Positions 58,503 to 64,000 of a DNA stretch of 64,000 nt are shown here, piece by piece. The position numbers and the translations under genes are program-made. Source of the stretch: an uncultured Halomonas sp. (GTDB taxonomy: Bacteria > Pseudomonadota > Gammaproteobacteria > Pseudomonadales > Halomonadaceae). The notes beneath the pieces were generated by a model, which saw only the letters and a program-made list of their open reading frames with translations, searched no databases and was not told the DNA's origin. Location: assembly GCF_947501415.1 (NCBI RefSeq), contig NZ_CANMVL010000001.1:1-64000 (forward strand), written 5' to 3'. The first letter of the stretch is position 1. Each line of letters begins with the position of its first letter.

Positions 58503-58648
58503 GCCTTGATATTGTCACGAGGGGCGCCGGGACCGACAGGGGACAGAGCCCCCGGCGGAGATGGTTCACACAGGAGTCTTGCACTGCGACAGGCATCGAG
58601 ATTTCGCGGGGGGCTGTCCTCGACAGGGATCGATAGGGTGAGAGGGGG

Positions 58649-60388
58649 TCAATACAGGCCCACGGTATTACCCTCGTCATCGATATCGATTCGGGTGGCA
58701 GCCGGTGAGGCGTTGAGCCCGGGCATGGTGCGAATATCGCCGGCCAGGGCGTAGACGAAGCCGGCGCCGGCCGAGAGGCGCACCTCGCGTACCGGCAGGC
58801 GCCAGCCGGTGGGGGCACCCAGCAGGCGTGCATCGTGAGTCAGCGACATATGCGTCTTGGCGATGCACACCGGCAGCGCGCCATATCCCCGCGCCTCCCA
58901 GCCCGCCAGACGCTCCTGTATGCCCGGGGCGAAGTCGACACCATCCGCGCCATAGAGCCGGGTGGCGATGCGCTCGATCTTGTCCGCCAGGGGCAGCTCA
59001 TCGGGATAGAGGTAGTGAAAGGCGTCGGTGTCACCGGCCGCCCCCTGCGTCGCCTCGACCAGTGCCTCGGCCAGCGCCACGGCTCCCTCACCACCGTCGC
59101 GCACATGGGTGGAGAGTTCGGCGCGTACCCCCACCGAGGCACATAGCTCGCGAATGGCGGCCGCCTCGCTCGGATGGTCCCCGGGGAAGGCGTTGATCGC
59201 CACGACCGGTGTCAGGCCGTGGGCCCGCACATTGTCGATCTGCTTGAGCAGGTTGGCGCCTCCCGCCATGACCTCTTCCGGGGCCTCGGCCAGCAGCGAG
59301 GCCGGTAGCGGCTGGCCGGGAATCACCCGGTGCTTTCCGCAGTGGTACTTCATGGCGCGCACCGTGACCACCAGCACCGCGGCGTCGGGGGTGAGGCCCG
59401 AGGCACGACACTTGATATTGAAGAAGCGCTCCCCCCCCATGTCGGCGCCGAAGCCGGCCTCGGTAACCACGAAGTCGGCGGCGTGGAGGCCGATTTGGTC
59501 GGCGACGATGGAAGAATTGCCGTGGGCGATATTGCCGAAGGGGCCGGCGTGGATCAGCGCCGGCGCATGCTCCAGGGTCTGCAGCAGGTTGGGCTTGAGC
59601 GCCTCCTTGAGCAGCACCGTCATGGCGCCGGCGGCGCCGATCTGCTCGGCGGTGACCGGCTCGCCGTCGCGGTCGAGCCCCACGATCAATCGCCCCAGTC
59701 GTTTCCGCAGGTCGGCCAGCGAGTCGGCCAGCGCCAGCACTGCCATCACCTCCGAGGCGGCGGTGATCTCGAAGCCCCCCTGACGAGGCACGCCGTCGCC
59801 GCGCCCGCCGAGGCCCAGCACCAGGTGGCGAAGCGCGCGGTCGTTGAGGTCGATCACCCGCTGCCAGCAGATGTCCCGCGGGCCGAGCTCCGGGGCGAGG
59901 CGGTGATGCAGATGGTTGTCGACCATGGCCGCCAGCAGGTTGTGGGCCGCGGCGACGGCATGCAGGTCACCGGTGAGGTGCAGGTTGATGCGCTCCATGG
60001 GCAGCACCTGGCTGTGACCGCCGCCGGTGGCGCCACCCTTGAGCCCGAGGGTCGGCCCCATGGAGGGCTGGCGCAGGGCCACCGCCGCTCGATGGCCCAG
60101 GCGCTGGAGTCCCTGCACCAGGCCGATGGCGGTGGTGGTCTTGCCTTCGCCGGGGGGCGTCGGTGTCATCGAGGTGACGACTACATAGCGCCCGCGTGGA
60201 GACTCGGCCAGTGCCGTCATGGCCGTAAGGTCGATCTTGGCGATGCCGCGCCCGTAGGGCTCCACCGCCTCGCCGGGCAGGCCCAGGCGGTGGGCGATCT
60301 CCTCGATGGGCCAGAGCCGTGCCGCCCTGGCGATGCTCAGGTTGTCGTTGGGTTGCGCGGGAATGGGGTCGCTCGCTTGGGTCGGCAT
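58649..60388 (-). CDS. fhs: Formate-tetrahydrofolate ligase
   Basis: A 579-residue enzyme making 10-formyl-THF from formate, THF and ATP. The P-loop-like TPTPPGEGKTTTAIGLVQGL (about 75-94) and the GLKGGATGGGHSQVLPME and FGNIAHGNSSIVADQIGL blocks are diagnostic. It captures formate released during demethylation of glycine-betaine derivatives or feeds purine and fMet synthesis. The ATG at 60388 follows TCAGGAGC; a longer frame upstream is not conserved. It is divergent from the regulator and convergent with the second oxidase. Confidence 0.96.
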   Translation of the reverse strand: MPTQASDPIPAQPNDNLSIARAARLWPIEEIAHRLGLPGEAVEPYGRGIAKIDLTAMTALAESPRGRYVVVTSMTPTPPGEGKTTTAIGLVQGLQRLGHRAAVALRQPSMGPTLGLKGGATGGGHSQVLPMERINLHLTGDLHAVAAAHNLLAAMVDNHLHHRLAPELGPRDICWQRVIDLNDRALRHLVLGLGGRGDGVPRQGGFEITAASEVMAVLALADSLADLRKRLGRLIVGLDRDGEPVTAEQIGAAGAMTVLLKEALKPNLLQTLEHAPALIHAGPFGNIAHGNSSIVADQIGLHAADFVVTEAGFGADMGGERFFNIKCRASGLTPDAAVLVVTVRAMKYHCGKHRVIPGQPLPASLLAEAPEEVMAGGANLLKQIDNVRAHGLTPVVAINAFPGDHPSEAAAIRELCASVGVRAELSTHVRDGGEGAVALAEALVEATQGAAGDTDAFHYLYPDELPLADKIERIATRLYGADGVDFAPGIQERLAGWEARGYGALPVCIAKTHMSLTHDARLLGAPTGWRLPVREVRLSAGAGFVYALAGDIRTMPGLNASPAATRIDIDDEGNTVGLY

Positions 60389-60584
60389 GGCGGTTGCTCC
60401 TGAGGAAACGCCGGTCGTTGGGTTCAGTATCGCCCGCATCGTCCGCTTCTCTTGCCTGGCGACGTCCAGGGTCTATGGCACAGCGACACCCTGAGCGTGA
60501 TTGTCACCCACTTGCCCCAAGCGACCAGGATAGGCTATCTCTGATGTCCAAGAGTCATCGCCTGCCTTTCGGGAGCCAGTGAGT

Positions 60585-61607
60585 ATGTCGACCACCGCCG
60601 TGTCAGGTTGCCACTACGATATAGGATTCCTGCTGCTGCCGGGCTTCTCGCAGCTGGCCTTCGCCTCGGCCCTGGAGCCGCTGCGGATGGCCAACCATCT
60701 GGCCGACCACCGGCTCTATACCTGGCACCTGGTGAGTCGTGATGGGGGTGAGGTGCATGCCAGCAACGGCCTGGCCACGCTGGTGGACCAGGCGCTGGAG
60801 CCGATGCCGGCCCTGGACCTGATGCTGGTGTGCAGTGGGGTGGGGGTGCAGGCGCATTGCGAACGCCCGGTACTCGCCTGGTTGCGCCGCCTGGCCGAGC
60901 GCGACACGCCGCTGGGAGCGCTGTGCACCGGTAGCTATGTGCTGGCGATGGCGGGGCTGCTCGACGGCTACCGCTGTACCCTGCACTGGGAGCATATCGG
61001 CAGCCTCCACGCGGCGCGGCGCTTTCCCGCCGTGACCTTCTCCTCGCAGCTCTTCGTCATGGATCGCGACCGCTTCACCTGCTCGGGAGGGATTGCCCCG
61101 CTGGACATGATGCTCAATCTGATTGGTCGCCAGCAGGGCATCGGCCTGGCCGAGGCGATTGCTGAGGAGTTCATTCATGAGCGCATTCGCGGGGTCGACG
61201 ACCGTCAGCGTACCCCGCTGCGGGTGCGTCTGGGGCATAGTCATCCCAAGCTGGAGGAGGTCGCCACCCTGATGGAGGCCAACCTGCAGGAGCCGCTGGC
61301 ACTGGATGAGCTGGCGCGTTATGCCGGCCTGTCGCGGCGCCAGCTGGAGCGGCTGTTTCAGCGCTATGTGGAGGTGCCCCCGCTGAAGTACTACCTGGCC
61401 CTGCGCCTGGCCCGGGCACGACTCCTGCTGCTGCAGACCCATATGCCGATCACCGAGGTGGCGCTGGCCTGTGGCTTCATTTCGCCGCCTCACTTCACCA
61501 AGTGCTATCACGACCACTTCGGCCACTCGCCCAGCGGCGAGCGCAAGCGGCGGGCGCTGCGCCAGGCCGAGCTGACGATATCTCACGAACGGACCCTGGA
61601 GGAGTAG
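60585..61607 (+). CDS. GATase1/AraC-family transcriptional regulator, GbdR-like
   Basis: A 340-residue regulator of the GlxA type: an N-terminal DJ-1/PfpI-like domain (IGFLLLPGFSQLAFASALEP, and ALCTGSYVLAMAGLLDGYRC with the nucleophile-elbow-like Cys) and a C-terminal AraC double helix-turn-helix (LDELARYAGLSRRQLERLFQ and ITEVALACGFISPPHFTKCY). P. aeruginosa GbdR, CdhR and SouR share this design and respond to glycine betaine, carnitine and sarcosine. The neighbouring dimethylglycine-dehydrogenase-like gene suggests a similar ligand; this is inference. The ATG at 60585 is 9 bases after GGGAG. Confidence 0.85.
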   Translation: MSTTAVSGCHYDIGFLLLPGFSQLAFASALEPLRMANHLADHRLYTWHLVSRDGGEVHASNGLATLVDQALEPMPALDLMLVCSGVGVQAHCERPVLAWLRRLAERDTPLGALCTGSYVLAMAGLLDGYRCTLHWEHIGSLHAARRFPAVTFSSQLFVMDRDRFTCSGGIAPLDMMLNLIGRQQGIGLAEAIAEEFIHERIRGVDDRQRTPLRVRLGHSHPKLEEVATLMEANLQEPLALDELARYAGLSRRQLERLFQRYVEVPPLKYYLALRLARARLLLLQTHMPITEVALACGFISPPHFTKCYHDHFGHSPSGERKRRALRQAELTISHERTLEE

Positions 61608-61612
61608 GCCGC

Positions 61613-64000
61613 TCAACTGCGTGGTCGCTCGCCCAGCGGGTCGTAGAGCGCCCGGTAGCCCACCGCGGCCACGCGCATCGAGTAGTGCTCGCCGAAGTAC
61701 TCCAGCAGCAGTCGGCGGTCCTCTTCGGCATAGGCCCTGGGCAGATAGCCCAGCGCGATATTGCACTCGAGAGAGGGGCCCCAGGCAATACTGGTGGTAT
61801 AGGAGCGCCGTCCCAGGGTATCCACCGGCACCTCACCGCTCTCGGGGTCGAGCAGTGGTGCCTGGCCGACCGGGAAGCGCGGTATGCCACTGCTGTCGTG
61901 GTGATCCTCCATCACCAGGGTGCATAGGGTGGCCGGCTGATGCTCACGACCACGCTGCTCGAGGTGGGCACTCTTGCCGTGGAACTCGGCACTCTTCACC
62001 TTTGGGCGGGCCAGGCCCGCCTCCAGGAGGTTGTAGTCGGTGAGCAGGTCGACATTCTGAAGGCGCAGGCTCTTCTCCAGGCGACGGCTGTTGGCGTAGG
62101 TGTCGATCCCCACCGGCGTGACGCCGGCCTCGAACAGTCGGTCCCATAGCGCCAGCCCGTAGCTGAAGGGGACGTATAGCTCCCAACCCTGCTCACCCAC
62201 ATAGGAGATTCGGAAGGCCCAGACCGGCAGGCCCTGGACACGTATCTCGCGGGCGGTGGCGAAGGGGAGGTGGGCATCGTCCAGGGCCTCTGGCAGATCG
62301 GCGAGTGCCTGCAGGATGCGTCGGGCGTTGGGGCCCCACAGACCCAGGGTGGCCAGGCCGTCGGTGCGGTCCTCCAGGTGCCAGCGGGTCAGACCCCATC
62401 CCTCGCCACGGCGGATGATCCACATCAGGTCGCGGTGGCCGGTATCGCCACCACAGATCACCCGCCAGCTGTCCGGCGCCAGGCGCACGATGGTGAGGTC
62501 GGAATGCACGCCGCCGGCGTCGTCGAGGAAGTGGGTGTAGACCCCCTTGCCGATGGGGGTGTCGCCACCGATGCGTGCCACCGATAGACGCTCCAGCAGT
62601 GCCTCGGCATCGTGGCCCGAGATATCGTAGATGGCGAAGTGGGAGAGATTGACCATGCCCACGTCATCGCTCATGGCGAGCTGCTCGGCATTGGCGACAC
62701 GCCAGAAGTGGCGGGCATCCCATTCGGCGGGGCGCTCCGGGACTCGTTCCAGATAGGCGGCCAGACGCGTTTCGTTGGCGGCATAGCCGTGGGCGCGCTC
62801 CCAGCCGGCGGCCTCCATGAAGTAGCCCCCCAGCTCCTGCTCCCTCGACCAGAAGGGGCCGCGCCTGAGGTTGCGGCCGCTGGCGAAAGGCTCCCGGGGG
62901 TGTACCGGCGGGTCGTAGATCTTCTGGGCGATCTCCCGGCAGCGTCCATGGACGTGGTGCGGGGTCTTCTGCACCGGATAGAAGCGAGCGATATCGACGC
63001 TGCAGGGGTCCATGTCGGGCCGGCCCCGGGTGATCCAGTCGGCCAGCAGCTTGCCCATGCCAGGGGCGTCCTTGACCCAGACCGCCTCGCAGAACCACAG
63101 GCCGCGGGTTTCCGGCGACTCGCCCACCAGCGAGCCACCGTCGGAGGTGACCGAGAGCAGGCCGTTGAAGGAGTGCTTCTCGTCCAGCCCCAGTTCGCCG
63201 AGCACCGGAGTGAGCGCCATGGCGAGCTCCAGCGCCTCAGCGACCTGGTCGATCTCCAGGTCGCGCATCGAGGGGGAGAGCCGGGCCCGGTGGCGATCGA
63301 GGATGGCATGCGGCTCCACCAGGCGTGGTTCCCTCGGCTCATAGTAACCCAGTTCGAGCTGACCGCCCTCGGTGCTGGCCGGGTCACCGGTATCGCGCAG
63401 ATAGGCGGAGTTGCCCTGGTCGCGCAGCAAGGGGTAGCCGATCTCCTTGCCACTGCCGGCGAAGGTGTCGAAGGGACCGAAGAAAATCAGCGGGTGTTCC
63501 AGTGGCATCAGCGGCAGGGCGGCGCCGCCCATGGCGGCGGGAATCGGTCCCCAGATACCGGCGGTAACGATCACCAGAGGCGTCGAGACATAGCCTTTCA
63601 GCGTCTCGACGCCGTGAACCCGTCCATCGCGGACATCGATATCCAGCGCCGGGGTCTCGGCGAAGGCGTGCAGATGGCCGCTGGCAACGGCCTTCTCGAT
63701 CAGCTCGCCGGCAACGCGCTGGGAGCGTGGTACCACCAGCCCGGCATCGGGATCCCAGAGGGCGCCGAGCACCAGGTCGCGCTCCAGCAGCGGGAAGCGT
63801 GCCACCGTCTCGTCGGCATCGATCATGCAGGCGCGGGTACCGAATGCCTTGCCCGAGGCGACCTTGCGCTGGAGCTCGGCCAGGCGCGCGTCGTCGCCGA
63901 CCCTTGCGATCTCCAGCCCGCCGGACTTGTGATAGTGGCCCATTGCTTCAAAGAAGCGCTGGCTGTAGGTGGTGGTATAGCAGCTCAGGCGGTCGTGGGA
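61613..64000 (-). CDS. Dimethylglycine/sarcosine dehydrogenase-like FAD-GcvT protein (N-terminus beyond window)
   Basis: The open frame covers 795 residues and continues past the right edge, so the FAD-binding GxGxxG start is not seen; an internal Met at 63943 is not the start. The visible part has the C-terminal half of a DAO FAD domain (about the first 390 residues, with IARVGDDARLAELQ and SDGGSLVGESPETRGLWFCE). A GcvT folate-binding domain follows (FAIYDISGHDAEALLERLSV and GLWGPNARRILQAL, ending in the GcvT C-terminal barrel). Such fusions demethylate dimethylglycine, sarcosine or related amines and pass formaldehyde to THF. It is convergent with the regulator, with a gap of five bases. 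Confidence 0.85.
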   Translation of the reverse strand, partial: SHDRLSCYTTTYSQRFFEAMGHYHKSGGLEIARVGDDARLAELQRKVASGKAFGTRACMIDADETVARFPLLERDLVLGALWDPDAGLVVPRSQRVAGELIEKAVASGHLHAFAETPALDIDVRDGRVHGVETLKGYVSTPLVIVTAGIWGPIPAAMGGAALPLMPLEHPLIFFGPFDTFAGSGKEIGYPLLRDQGNSAYLRDTGDPASTEGGQLELGYYEPREPRLVEPHAILDRHRARLSPSMRDLEIDQVAEALELAMALTPVLGELGLDEKHSFNGLLSVTSDGGSLVGESPETRGLWFCEAVWVKDAPGMGKLLADWITRGRPDMDPCSVDIARFYPVQKTPHHVHGRCREIAQKIYDPPVHPREPFASGRNLRRGPFWSREQELGGYFMEAAGWERAHGYAANETRLAAYLERVPERPAEWDARHFWRVANAEQLAMSDDVGMVNLSHFAIYDISGHDAEALLERLSVARIGGDTPIGKGVYTHFLDDAGGVHSDLTIVRLAPDSWRVICGGDTGHRDLMWIIRRGEGWGLTRWHLEDRTDGLATLGLWGPNARRILQALADLPEALDDAHLPFATAREIRVQGLPVWAFRISYVGEQGWELYVPFSYGLALWDRLFEAGVTPVGIDTYANSRRLEKSLRLQNVDLLTDYNLLEAGLARPKVKSAEFHGKSAHLEQRGREHQPATLCTLVMEDHHDSSGIPRFPVGQAPLLDPESGEVPVDTLGRRSYTTSIAWGPSLECNIALGYLPRAYAEEDRRLLLEYFGEHYSMRVAAVGYRALYDPLGERPRS

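Noticed and set aside
58525..58557. 7-bp inverted repeat CGCCGGG/CCCGGCG in the convergent gap before fhs
   Set aside because: The 19-base loop and lack of a T-run make it too weak to call a terminator.
63941..63943. ATG at 63943 as the start of the FAD-GcvT protein
   Set aside because: The frame stays open with family-like sequence to the window edge, and the N-terminal FAD motif is still missing, so the gene begins further right.

Overview
The window reads as chromosomal core DNA of a GC-rich gammaproteobacterium. Gene order and protein features point to Halomonadaceae (Halomonas or a close relative), with strong synteny to Pseudomonas. Codons end mostly in G or C, genes are densely packed with many ATGA overlaps, and no phage, transposase, CRISPR, rRNA or tRNA gene is visible. 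The taxonomic call is inference from gene order, not from a database search.

Layout. (1) 1-17.5 kb is a Pseudomonas/E. coli-like block: hflD (partial), mnmA, nudJ and rluE on the minus strand; two different NADP-isocitrate dehydrogenases facing away from each other (monomeric idh, homodimeric icd); then clpS-clpA, infA, bpt and aat, which together supply most of the bacterial N-degron pathway; then ftsK, lolA and rarA. (2) 17.5-31.2 kb holds a hemerythrin-fold protein that has lost most iron ligands, murI, trmA, the giant NAD-glutamate dehydrogenase gdhB, mgtE, pyrD, rmf, and rlmKL translationally coupled to a small CxxC protein. (3) 31.2-38.1 kb holds a stand-alone WGR protein, pdxB, htpX, alaA, a circularly permuted GTPase, msrB and ychF. 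(4) 38.2-48.9 kb is the conserved pth-rplY-prs-ispE-lolB-TPR lipoprotein block and the divergent hemA-prfA-prmC operon, followed by an Lrp gene inserted before moeB. (5) 49.1-58.5 kb is a polyamine uptake and catabolism locus: PuuB-like oxidase, PotABC transporter, two binding-protein paralogues, a gamma-glutamylpolyamine synthetase and a second PuuB-like oxidase. (6) 58.6-64 kb is a one-carbon island: formate-THF ligase, a GATase1/AraC regulator of the GbdR type, and a dimethylglycine/sarcosine dehydrogenase-like FAD-GcvT protein that runs off the right end.

How the parts work together. Block 5 imports polyamines, gamma-glutamylates them and oxidises them. Block 6 demethylates glycine-betaine-derived amines onto tetrahydrofolate and links the C1 units to formate, which suits a halophile handling compatible solutes. 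GdhB, AlaA and Lrp connect amino-acid nitrogen to central carbon at the two isocitrate dehydrogenases.

I found no clearly new multi-gene system. The most unusual items are the ligand-depleted hemerythrin-like protein, the doubled oxidase/binding-protein pairs around one polyamine transporter, the lrp insertion overlapping moeB, an approximately 80-bp REP-like inverted-repeat element at 36.3 kb, and several short tandem repeats in spacers and in the FtsK linker.
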